Below, piece after piece: positions 38,301 through 45,068 of a stretch of 64,000 nucleotides of DNA (positions within the stretch are counted from its first letter, which is position 1; every line of letters begins with the position of its first letter). The stretch is from Paragorgia papillata (lineage: Eukaryota > Cnidaria > Anthozoa > Scleralcyonacea > Coralliidae). The stretch lies in assembly GCA_035771165.1 (NCBI GenBank), contig JAWNZC010000338.1:558001-622000 (forward strand), in the 5' to 3' direction. A program made the translations under genes and the position numbers. The notes under the pieces are model-generated. The model was given only the letters and a program-made list of their open reading frames with translations, was not told where the DNA came from and ran no database searches.

Positions 38301-41300
38301 GAACCTCAGAAATTTGAAACGTATACAAGTTTTATTTGTTTCATTTACATGTGCTGCGAGAGAGAAAACCTAAGTACTTAATGCATAGCACAATGAAGAG
38401 ATGCATAAATTCAGTAATACGCACGACTTACTAGAATACCAGAATGTTTAAAAGCAGCTGGAAGTGAAAACCATCCTATTCCAACAGAAAATTTAAACAG
38501 CACCATAGCACCCTGTAATCCCCTGCAAGAAAGAGTAAATTTAATTTAGTACATATTATAAGGATTAGCTATAGTATACACTGTAAGCTACCGTCTGTTG
38601 CATCTAAGGATGGACACCGTTGATAAAATACATTACCTCCACCAACGTCAAATTAACTTCAACGTTCCCCAGGAGCATGCACTCGACAGGTTTCTATTTA
38701 GATCAACCATGCAATCACGTTTAACCAGTCTCACGGTGACTGGTTGAGCTAAAAGAAACCTGTCAAATGCTCCTGGGAAACGTTAAAATTTGACGCTGGC
38801 GTAGGTAATGTGTCCATCCTTGCTTGACTGCTGTCGGATTCAGAACGGGGCATGGAACGGTAGTGTGTTCAAGACAGAAGCCAGCTGCGATCTACGCACC
38901 AAACAATTTCTGTAGAAAGTCGGAGTTTGAAAAAGGCAACGCTAACATATTGTTAAAATGAGCAAAAACTACTTATGCCCGCGAGCATCAACTCTATTCG
39001 GTTATATTAGTATAAATTTACAAGTTTATAATGTATGCCAATCCTCAAATTTCATTGGCTATTCCAGGAGTTTATAATTCTTAGGTTTCAATCACGTGAC
39101 TTTTTACTTCAGATTTCATTTCTGATTTCCAGGTGGTGGTCAGGCAAAATAAAATTAGATTGATTTGTACAACCTAGTACAACGCAAGCGTACAGCATTT
39201 TCCAACACGAACCTAAACAACTCTTGAATACAGCGTTTTAGGTTTTTGTGAAAGGGTCTGGAGAATGAAATTGAGGTAATGGTAGATCCCAGACTCCAGC
39301 ATGCCGTAGAATTCAATATGGTGGCCAATGTGCAAATTCTAGATTTAGCCGCTAGTGATGAAGAGCAAGTTTACTTCGTACATTTTCACACAAAACGGGT
39401 TTCAAAACACGCGTTCGGGAATTTAAAATCATTCATATGAATTATTTATTTATCCAGCGACGGCGAAATACGATGGAGACACGGCGAATTTGCTACAAAA
39501 TCCGCTCAACCACAGGCGAAATTCGTCGTTCGCTAAATCTGAAGGGCTGGAATATAATAATAATATTTGAATTTATAACGCGCTAAAACTATAAGACTAA
39601 GACTCATAGGCCTTTCTAAATAGATAAGTTTTTTAAATGTTTTTTAAACAACAGGACCAGCCTTATAAAAGTCTCCAAAGGTTACACAGGATGTTCTGGG
39701 GACCAAAAGCAGCTGTTGTTCTTGTGATCTTAAACGGCATGGACCAGTATATTTAACCTGGACCAGGCTTGCCAGATATTCACTGCCTTGCCGTGCAATG
39801 CTTTAACGTAAGTGCAATCTTAAAAACCGCACGATATCGAATAGGCAGCCAGTGGAGTTTCTTGAGAACAGGTGTGATGTGCTCGTATTTAGGTACAAGA
39901 CACTCCATTCGAGCGGCTGCATTTAGGATCGATGCAATCGATCAATTTGATATTGAGGGATACCATATAGCAAAGAATTGCAGTAGTCCAAATGAGAGGT
40001 AACGAAGGCATGAATAAGGATTCTGGTCGAGTCGGCAGATAGAAAATTTCTAATTTGTCGAATGTTATGAAGAATGAATATCAATATCATGTAAATATTT
40101 TGAAGTAATGGTTGACTTTTCCATTTGACCTTGGCCACCAACTGGACAAATAAAACGGAAGTGACGTCACGTGGAAGTAAGGAATTGGTGATATAAATGC
40201 TAGCCTTCTTCTAAATAAATTGACCAATCACAAAATGTGCATGTAGTATGTCACGAGCAAAGATCAGTAGAGCCAGCGATTGTTCTATTAAGCAACAATG
40301 GCGCCGAAATTATAACGGAGTGGGTAAATTATGACAGAAGAAATTGAACATCTACGCAAAGCAATAAGTTCTACAGAAAACTGAAACGGCTACAAAATGG
40401 TTATATATATAGTAAGGTTTGATATACTGCCTACGCAGCACGCTACTTTATTTCACTATCTGTATAATATACAAAACGGTTTACTATAGAAATTAAAGAA
40501 TCTACTGGTTACCCTTCTTTGTTGCCTATCTATCTATAAAGGGTTAGCAACTCACATGACATCGGACGCCATTTTGGTTGATTTCTAGTTAATTTTCAAT
40601 ACTCTTGCCAAAACAAACATGGCTGCCAACGGTCTGTCAACGGTCTGTCAACGGTGTTTGCCAACCACGAAACCAACCAAAATGGCGGACGTGATGTCAT
40701 GTGTAAACAAATTTATAGAGAAAACAATGGCAACGGTAAAAACAGTTACGTATTATTAATTATATATATTAGTTTAAACATTTGTACAGTCTTGGACTAC
40801 AATCATTATCGCTTATTTATAATTATTATTTATAATTATTATAATTATTTATATTTAAGTTTAATCGAATAATTAAGCTTCACGTCGAATTTCAATCCAA
40901 ATTAGGATGGGGTGGCTAAGTCGGTCTTTCTGACAGCAAAAATAATTTGGCCGCGCCTCGGCGCCTGGATAGATAACCCGAGAACGGGGTAAGATGTAGA
41001 AGGCATAAATTAAATAAAGACTAACCTCGTACCCAGGCTCTTTTCAACACGCAGCGCGATGAAAAGACTCTTGGTATATCATGGTCACGTGACTACCAAA
41101 TTCTGGTTGTGACAAATTAAATTTTGTTTGGACAGGGGTGGGGTAGAGAAGATTTGAAGCTTCTTGCCTGAAAGATTTACCGTTTGAGAAAAGACTTCGA
41201 TCTTGGATCTTCAATCAAGGGTTCAGCGCTACGTTCATGGGCACGATATGACTATGATTTTCGAATATGTTCACAAAAAACAGCTAACGTTCGAGAGACT

Positions 41301-44204
41301 CGCGGCGCAAACAAGCGAAGAAAAGAAGCAGCCGACAAGCAGAGGGTAAATAATTTTAGGGACCGGGATGATTTCAGGCTGAAATTCGCAATAATTATCA
41401 AGTAAATAAGGGCAAAGTGGCGTTTAATAGTTTTACTTCAGTTTTACACTAATTAGTCTATTATTTATTTTGTAAGCTTATCGTTAATAAAAAGATTGTT
41501 ATAGTCTTAGCTAACCCACGAAAGCGTCTTCACGAAGACTTATTAATTTATTAAATCGTCGCTATTATCACGAAACACACAAACAACGTTTTGATGTTCT
41601 ATCTCACTTCCTTTCAGCAGGGGCGGATCAATTTTTTCGTGGATAAACGTGCCGGTCGGCGATGTGGGCGACGTAGAAAATTGTGCCGATTGGAAGTTGT
41701 GCTATACAATCAGTGTTCTCGCGTAACGTGAGGTTTATATCTCCAAGAGTGGACAAATTCTCCTGTAATTGCTGCCCCCGTCAGGGGGCAGCAACACTAA
41801 TCTTGACGTGCCTTTGCGTTCACTCGTGCCCAGTCTTTTGGCCGAGCTATGTATGGTCGACAATATCTCGATCTCTTTGGATTTTTGGATGTGGATGGAT
41901 GGATGGATGTGTCGGCAATTGCGCAATCTCTAGATTCTCTAAAGTGACTTAGTGCGCATGTTCGGCTGATAGCCTGACACGTTTCACGTTTTCGAAGATA
42001 TTTTCAACAAAGAAGTTCAGCTTTGTCTTCTTTGTCAGGAAATTCACGGTAAGAACAATTCATAATATGTCTTTACTTTCACGGGGAAGTATTCATCAAG
42101 GCCATGAACCTTTCAGTGGCGATTCTCGAGGAAAGCAGTGCTCTTTCATGAGTTTATCAGCGCTGTTGACAGCACAAGCTATTTCAGTCGATAAATGGGA
42201 CTCGACAATCATCGACCATGTCTTAGTTGAAGGAGACAAGATGTACCTGAATGCCTACAACAATGGTCTCATCCCACGTGAAGAATTGTTGTCGTTGAAC
42301 AACTTACCAACTGTTGTTTCTTTATCCATTGAGACAAATATATGTACCTGAATGCCTACAACAATGGTCTCATCCCACGTGAAGAATTGTTGTCGTTGAA
42401 CAACTTTACCAACTGTCCAAACATACAAATTGCTAGATGTGGAACTACTGACTGTGTAGTCTAACATTCAGAACACTATCATCTTGCAAACTATTAATCA
42501 TGTTATTGTTCCTGTTATTTTTAAAGAAAAATATATTTTCTATTTGTTTTGTCCCATTGATCTATCTGCATATGTACTTGGCTGTTTATTGATTTGATAT
42601 ATTAAAAATATGTATAAGTATTACTATAGCCGGCACCAGAAAATCTTAATTCTCAATGTTTAATCTTTCCTGCCTGAAGGTCATTTGAGAAAAATGTAGT
42701 AAGTGGGTCTTCTGACCCTAGCAAGTGAAAGTTACTGCTACTAGCAACCTTGAAGCAACATGACTCTGCACTGCACCACTCCTGCATGTTCGTGGCTGCC
42801 AGGCCCTGGTGTTGACCTACTGTACTATACTATAAGTATAAAATCAGAGTATATCCAGAATTTTTCAGTAGCATATTAGGACTCGATTTGGTCCTTCAGG
42901 CAGCACTTTCCTTGCGATAGTAACTTCTAGTTTTAATACCAATTCAAATTCTCATTCCTTCTCTAGCTGCTCAATATTTCTGCCTATGCTTTATATCGTT
43001 ATATACAACTTGCATGTTTTGATGTGAATTCTATACGTAAATTATTGTGTTGAGCGGAGAGAAATTAGAACGGTTCGATTTACCCAGACGGCAGAAGTTT
43101 TAAATTGGATAAACAAAGGCGACAAGTAGCCGAGGAAAATATCTCAGCGCTTTGTATTTTTACGATTTATTTGGAATGACGTATGTTGTCGATAATTGTT
43201 TGTTTAAAATTAATGGTCAACCTTCAAGTTTGAGTACTGATTATCTCTATTTATTTCACTTGTTTATATAAAAAAAATTGTCTCGTCCTGTGCGAGACGA
43301 ATCAGTTTCCGTCTCCGTTCCACAACTTGGTGTAAAGACTATTTCTCTCCGCTCCACAGCGACACTTTGATAATTTGCGTAGTATTCACATCAAACCAAG
43401 TAGTGTGTGTAAGGATAGCATTATAGCAAAAACCCTGAGCAGCTAGATAAGAAATCGGAATCAAAGCGGATAAATTTTTTAACCCTCTATGGCCTGCTTC
43501 TTTGCTTCACTTGTCTGCTCCGCGAGTCTCTCGTAAGTTAGCCGGGTTCTTTTTGTGAACATATTCGAAAATCATAACCATATCGTGCGTGCCCAATTAG
43601 CGCTGAACCCTTGAATCCAAGATCAAGTATTTTCTCATTTTCTCAAACGGTATTAAATCTTTCAGGCAAGAAGCTTCAAATCCGCTCTACCCCACCCCCG
43701 TTCAAACAAAATTTGTCACAACCAGATTTTGGTAGTCACGTGACCATGATATACCAGGCCGTCTTTTCTTCGCGCTGCGGGTTGAAAAGAGCCTGGGTAC
43801 GAGGTTGGGATTAGTACATGTTGGTGAAAATTGATTGTCAAGGTTCGTGTAGTCTGAAGATGGCCACCGCTGAGGCCGTCGAAACGTCAGTCACCAACAT
43901 CAACAACAGTCTTTCTCAAGACTACACTAACCTAGACGATCAAGCATGTAAAAATTATTTTTCATTATTTTAAGTGTTCTTCAAAATGCAATAAAAAAAA
44001 ACTTGGGTGAATTTTCATGTGATGCGCGATAATGTGTATACCATGCAGATAAACTTACGTTAATAAATGTTCTCCGTCTCTTGTATCTTCGATTTCCACT
44101 AACTGCTTTTCCTGTTTCTTTTCTGGTGTGGTAGGATCAGTGTCCATAAACGAGAAGGCTTGGCTCAATAGTTCTTCATTTTCACTCCCATGTTTTCCCA
44201 ACAT
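20157..44204 (-). CDS. SLC36-like: SLC36/PAT-type proton-coupled amino-acid transporter (9 coding exons)
   Basis: Exons in order: 44059-44204, 38432-38522, 36168-36256, 30157-30240, 27403-27487, 24022-24291, 22673-22839, 22101-22270, 20157-20386. All eight introns are GT-AG and the phases join without a break: 1332 nt, 443 residues plus stop, near the usual PAT length of about 470. Family landmarks are a hydrophilic N-terminus (1-48), the TM1 glycine-rich segment with FSLPAAFKHSG (about 60-78), SFAFEVAPF followed by MENVMRKP (about 247-263), ILNLPLTW (about 304-311) and SLVGISSVSIIGFIFPA near the C-terminus. Members move small amino acids with protons across plasma or lysosomal membranes. Substrate and location here are unknown. 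Start choice: the ATG follows one base after the exon 1 acceptor, so a non-coding 5' exon is expected upstream. Introns total about 22.7 kb and are full of transposons. Confidence 0.9.
20688..21174. mobile_element. foldback element in intron 8
   Basis: Inverted arms of about 180 bp, left GGGCATATGACTCGAAAATTAAG and right with its inverse, including matching AGAACATTTAAAATGATAAAAT blocks and a TTTTTACGTCAC / GTGACGTAAAAA pair. A diverged copy lies at about 28480-28930. Non-coding. Confidence 0.85.
21590..21745. mobile_element. hairpin MITE in intron 8
   Basis: GGTTTGGCGAG and GGAAGTTGGAGAGCAC on the left pair with GTGCTCTCCGAACTTCC and CTCGCCAAACC on the right. The 63-residue frame across it is spurious. 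Confidence 0.65.
21860..22020 (-). mobile_element. degenerate solo retrozyme-like repeat
   Basis: Shares TTCAATCTACAGACAC, AGTGTAGCTTGGAACA, TGCTTGTGG-type and GTGCGCA blocks in the same order with the 277-bp hammerhead repeats at 54.7-55.5 kb. On the minus strand the ribozyme core is reduced: CTGGTGA is followed almost directly by GAAAC, so stem II is lost and the first core position is mutated. The GTGTC cleavage side and stem I pairing remain. It should be inactive. Confidence 0.65.
22101..22270 (-). CDS. transporter exon 8 (TM8-TM9)
   Basis: Acceptor ATCTTTTAG, donor GTAAGTAA. Encodes YLSVLKVFMGLTGCVSIC and IAFDIVLPTLVAQIPEE, then VRMFLLTTAC. A second AG ten bases in would break the frame, so the outer acceptor was chosen. 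Phase 2 in, phase 1 out. Confidence 0.92.
22360..22580. mobile_element. inverted-repeat MITE in intron 7
   Basis: Arms TATAGTAAGGTTTGAGTACTGCC (about 22439) and GGCAGTATACTCAAACCTTACTATA (about 22541) surround a hairpin with CTGACGA and GAAAC. The same TATAGTAAGGTTTGA...CTGCC end recurs near 40410, and the GTGCTGCGTAGGCAGT block near 22407 is inverted near 40430. The 176-residue minus-strand frame here is only real in its last part (transporter exon 8). Confidence 0.75.
22673..22839 (-). CDS. transporter exon 7 (TM7)
   Basis: Acceptor TCTATTTTTAG, donor GTAAGTCG. Encodes ILIMENVMRKPKQTPLVINW, then a helix (SIVVVVYSLMGSIGYAA) and SIILNLPLT. Two cysteines (CQDKC) in the predicted outer loop could form a disulphide (inference). 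Phase 0 in, phase 2 out. Confidence 0.92.
23330..23951. mobile_element. 622-bp near-perfect palindromic foldback element
   Basis: Two arms of about 310 bp are mirror images around TAGTACATATATATGTACTA (23631-23650). I noticed only a couple of mismatches (near 23445 and 23837). Outer ends are short TA runs. One arm alone is repeated at 54320-54632. Inside each arm GAATTCGTGTCCGTTCTGTATCG and CGTGTCTGTATACCCCGATAC form smaller hairpins. Non-coding. Confidence 0.92.
24022..24291 (-). CDS. transporter exon 6 (TM4-TM6)
   Basis: The largest exon (270 nt, 90 codons, phase 0 to 0), acceptor TCCTTACAG, donor GTAAGTAG. It encodes VFENLGYEMDTSIWILIVLF, then IKRPDILAVLAAVANILMAI and VGVVSFAFEVAPF. The order of two helices, an NI-M segment and the SFAFE motif is diagnostic of SLC36-type carriers. 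Confidence 0.95.
24421..24990 (+). pseudogene. LINE 3' fragment (RT C-terminal region)
   Basis: After an in-frame stop near 24465, reads TNDTICERTGLPEMEIIL and KKRQLSCRLGHVERMPNGRF, the conserved tail of many invertebrate LINE polyproteins. A frameshift near 24705 moves the reading to EDWEREALNRETWKSTVW and VERLRVERVEQRRQKR, ending in a Cys-rich CDICGCPCMGRDGLVAH segment like the zinc-finger tail of these elements. Truncated at the 5' side: no YADD motif. Confidence 0.8.
25384..25547. mobile_element. PIF/Harbinger-like MITE
   Basis: 164 bp with inverted ends GGGGGCTTTCCATTTACACGG and inverse CTTGTCAATTGGAAAGCGCCC, plus inner ACCGGTCAGTCCGG / CCGGACTGACCGGT pairing. TAA duplications lie at 25381-25383 and 25548-25550, the three-base target typical of Harbinger elements. 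Confidence 0.8.
26337..26457. mobile_element. hairpin MITE in intron 5
   Basis: TCAAGGTGTACGCCAATGGGTGGAT pairs with ATCCACCCATTAATTGGCGTACACCTTGA across about 120 bp. Non-coding. Confidence 0.75.
27403..27487 (-). CDS. transporter exon 5 (TM3)
   Basis: Acceptor CACTATAG, donor GTTAGT. Encodes VIVDVLFTSTVFSMLC and PAVLFIADNWQQ, matching the PAT segment ending in FFADN-like residues. 85 nt, phase 2 in and phase 0 out. Confidence 0.9.
27540..27990. repeat. degenerate TAACTAGTTAC repeat tract
   Basis: About fifteen copies of the palindromic word TAACTAGTTAC or close variants (for example GTAACTATAGTTAC) at irregular spacing over 450 bp in intron 4. No unit length is fixed and no reading frame is present. 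Confidence 0.8.
28480..28930. mobile_element. foldback element, diverged copy of 20.7-kb family
   Basis: Shares AACGAAGCAAGGAAACCAAAAAA, CATTATGCACGTGTACGTCAC and TTAAGTGTTCTTTCAAATAAGA (inverse on the left arm) with 20688-21174. The arms are more diverged here. Confidence 0.75.
30157..30240 (-). CDS. transporter exon 4 (loop)
   Basis: Acceptor GATTTTAACAG, donor GTAAAG. Encodes TGKTIVCFGDVGEECANVL and a basic tail; the FGDVG motif corresponds to the YGDVG-like loop of PAT proteins. The TGKT string looks like a Walker motif but is coincidental here. Ends in phase 2. Confidence 0.85.
30957..31215 (-). mobile_element. 5S rRNA-derived SINE-like element
   Basis: On the minus strand, 31121-31175 reads GGTTAGTACTTGGATGGGTG then ACCGTCTGGGAATA, the 3' half of eukaryotic 5S rRNA containing the internal polymerase III control region, preceded by a TTAAGCCCA-like helix strand. 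The 5' half is not recognisable. The following about 160 bp are unrelated and could be a SINE body. Alternatives are a 5S pseudogene fused to other sequence. The 101-residue plus-strand frame here is spurious. Confidence 0.6.
31216..31340. repeat. dispersed repeat, pair of 44.36 kb
   Basis: Contains CGTGTTTCATCAGGGGAATCC, AACACTCGAAAACAATAAAACC and CGGCCTTCGGCC, all found in inverse orientation at 44365-44460. TA dinucleotides border both copies. Confidence 0.75.
31388..31490 (+). mobile_element. inverted copy of the LINE 3' end
   Basis: AAAATATGTAAAGTTATATATTTTTAGAATGCAT and the following CTACTCAAATATGATATCAAATTCTAA match, in inverse orientation and with a few differences, the sequence at about 31711-31800 at the 3' end of the adjacent LINE block. 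This gives the LINE terminus a head-to-head structure. Confidence 0.6.
31711..33508 (-). pseudogene. RTE-type LINE fragment, duplicate A
   Basis: Minus-strand RT pieces in several frames: TLRRIIEGLKDKNLPLSIVF and FDSIHRNRMFKILSEAYGIP near 32850, a YADD catalytic motif at 32529-32540, and the C-terminal RRMRFAGHCARVSDQAV block with KGRGAGHKTYISMLKEDTGL near 31950. Frameshifts and stops separate them, so it is inactive. It is the first unit of a tandem duplication with 33509-35319 and lacks 13 bp (near 31889) that the other unit keeps. Confidence 0.85.
33509..35947 (-). pseudogene. RTE-type LINE, duplicate B with endonuclease end
   Basis: From the right: a frame at 35947-35417 with RITYSDHKVLSVKVALKLRA, the SDH motif that closes the apurinic endonuclease domain; then, after a frameshift, NASYSNRHSLPWKVLNEVTG (about 35300); then the same RT blocks as duplicate A, with YADD at 34340-34351 and the RRMRFAGHC C-terminal block near 33870. 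The endonuclease catalytic N-terminus is missing. Unit 33509-35319 repeats 31711-33508 almost exactly. Confidence 0.85.
36168..36256 (-). CDS. transporter exon 3 (TM2)
   Basis: Acceptor TTATATAG, donor GTAAGTAT. Encodes VGVLIVIFIGSLTAFGMKK and following residues, a hydrophobic helix and a cytosolic loop; ends in phase 2 and joins exon 4 to make an arginine codon. Confidence 0.9.
36257..38431. other. transporter intron 2, no other gene seen
   Basis: Contains short repeat fragments, for example GAGTGAACGCCTGACCCAGGCGTCTTG (about 37193), echoed inversely at about 47905. Several 60-70-residue frames show no family pattern. Confidence 0.45.
38432..38522 (-). CDS. transporter exon 2 (TM1)
   Basis: Acceptor TCTTGCAG, donor GTAAGTCG. 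Encodes GLQGAMVLFKFSVGIGWF and SLPAAFKHSGIL, matching the PAT TM1 segment whose glycine-rich kink lines the substrate site in this family. Ends in phase 0. Confidence 0.9.
38605..38825. mobile_element. hairpin MITE in intron 1
   Basis: AAGGATGGACAC ... CCAGGAGCATGCACTCGACAGGTTTC pairs with GAAACCTGTCAAATGCTCCTGG ... GTGTCCATCCTT. Arms about 90 bp, non-coding. Confidence 0.8.
39560..40141 (-). pseudogene. CR1/L2-type LINE RT C-terminal fragment
   Basis: Minus strand reads VTSHLDYCNSLLYGIPQYQI in the 40141-39923 frame, then in another frame CLVPKYEHITPVLKKLHWLP and IRYRAVFKIALTLKHCTARQ, the hallmark tail of L2/CR1 reverse transcriptases (HITPVL--LHWLPI). The catalytic core is missing. Confidence 0.85.
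40405..40480. mobile_element. fragment of the 22.4-kb MITE family
   Basis: TATAGTAAGGTTTGATATACTGCC followed by TACGCAGCACGCTACTTTATTTCAC matches pieces of the element at 22360-22580. Confidence 0.65.
40556..40705. mobile_element. hairpin MITE in intron 1
   Basis: CACATGACATCGGACGCCATTTTGG pairs with CCAAAATGGCGGACGTGATGTCATGTG; ACGGTCTGTCA is tandemly doubled inside. The 72-residue frame here is spurious. Confidence 0.7.
41032..43807 (+). mobile_element. 2.8-kb long-TIR (MULE-like) transposon
   Basis: Outer ends AACCTCGTACCCAGGCTCTTTTCA and CCTGGGTACGAGGTTG are the same as the 90-bp MITE with 9-bp duplications at 18.2 kb. Here the inverted repeats extend about 315 bp (41032-41347 against 43484-43807), sharing CTACCCCACCCC, GATCTTGGAT and GAGACTCGCGG blocks. 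No matching 9-bp duplication is visible at the present flanks. The interior carries a cysteine-protease-like reading frame and no recognised DDE transposase. Confidence 0.75.
42067..42351 (+). CDS. cysteine-protease-like domain, transposon-encoded (likely degenerate)
   Basis: A 94-residue frame starting MSLLSRGSIHQGHEPF. The pattern RGSIHQG, then GKQC (Cys25), SLSALL and WDSTIIDHVLVEGDKMY resembles the N-terminal half of a papain-like peptidase family with relatives in herpesvirus tegument deubiquitinases (C76-like) and in proteins carried by metazoan transposons; Cys25 would be the nucleophile. The His/Asp half is not visible. A 101-bp direct duplication (42241-42341 against 42342-42416) truncates the frame. 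It lies inside the long-TIR element, so a role in that element is more likely than a host role. Family call from memory of the pattern only. Confidence 0.45.
   Translation: MSLLSRGSIHQGHEPFSGDSRGKQCSFMSLSALLTAQAISVDKWDSTIIDHVLVEGDKMYLNAYNNGLIPREELLSLNNLPTVVSLSIETNICT
43848..43928 (+). ncRNA. hammerhead-like motif in an inverted repeat
   Basis: CTGAAGA (43854-43860) and GAAAC (43881-43885) flank a GGCC/GGCC stem, followed by GTC (43886-43888); GTGTAGTCT and AGACTACAC form an outer inverted pair. This fits the CUGANGA...GAAA hammerhead core but has two unpaired bases before GAAA and no clear stem I/III. It is a common repeat motif in animal genomes and may be decayed or coincidental. Confidence 0.3.
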
Positions 44205-44205
44205 C
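44059..44205 (-). CDS. transporter exon 1 (start codon)
   Basis: Acceptor TTTGATTTAG precedes G-ATG; the ATG is at 44202-44204. It encodes a 48-residue acidic, lysine-rich cytosolic tail starting MLGKHGSENEELL and ends in phase 2 at donor GTAAGTTT. Confidence 0.8.
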
Positions 44206-44364
44206 CTAAATCAAAGAAAACAACAACGTAAACTCAAGCTAGTCCTCAAGGAGTAGAAAGTTAACGGAATACTCGATGTACTTGAGACCGGCCTTGCTTC
44301 TGACTAAATGAATGGAAAAACAGACTTTTATGGACATTCCGATTAATATATATATATATATATT

Positions 44365-44460
44365 ACACGAGAAAACACGATGAAAGCACGAGAACGAAGG
44401 CCGAGTGGTTTTATTGTTTTCGAGTGTTTGGATTCCCCTGATGAAACACGATAAACGGGT
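44365..44460. repeat. dispersed repeat, inverse of 31.2 kb
   Basis: Contains GAGAAAACACGATGAAAGCACGAG, GGCCGAGTGG and GGATTCCCCTGATGAAACACG, inverse to 31216-31340; preceded by a TA run at about 44347. Confidence 0.75.
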
Positions 44461-44743
44461 TGTTGATATAGCATCTCAATCGAGCGATTCCAATTGAAAA
44501 AATGCAATTAAAATAAACCCTCATGAGATTTGAGTGTTGTAAAATTTATTCATACAGCAACTTGTTCATTTTGCATAGATAATTGAGATCTTAAGAATTA
44601 GATGAACACCGGTTTTCATATATCTTGGGCTTTACTGGAGTATCGAACTTCAATCAGGTGATTGAATGAACTATTGTAATTGGCTGATTATCTCATTAAT
44701 TATTCATTAATAATGTATTATGAGATATATGTACGAGATATAT

Positions 44744-45068
44744 CTACAGTGTGTATCAAAAAAATGGAACCCTTAGAAAATGAATTAGTATTCTGTTCAA
44801 ACAACCTATTGTATAGTAGTTTGAAAGCCATAAACACCTCTGAGCCACGGATGCGTAAAAAACACGGTCTTATACACTTGGGAATGGGAAATTAAGATAA
44901 CTTGAAGTGGTGAAAGTATTTAAAAGCTTTTTCTCTTCCTGTTTAACTTATGTGCTGATTAATTTATAACGCCGCGCTTTTAGGGCTTTCAAACTACTAC
45001 AATAGGTTGTTTTGAAAGAATACTAATTCATTTTCTAAGGATTCCGGATTTTTTTATACACACTGTAG
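44744..45068 (+). mobile_element. complete 325-bp MITE
   Basis: Inverted termini CTACAGTGTGTATCAAAAAAA and TTTTTTTATACACACTGTAG, with subterminal AGAAAATGAATTAGTATTCT pairing with AGAATACTAATTCATTTTCT. It lies just upstream of transporter exon 1. The partial sister copy is at 3232-3512. Tc1/mariner affiliation is possible but no TA duplication is certain. Confidence 0.85.
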
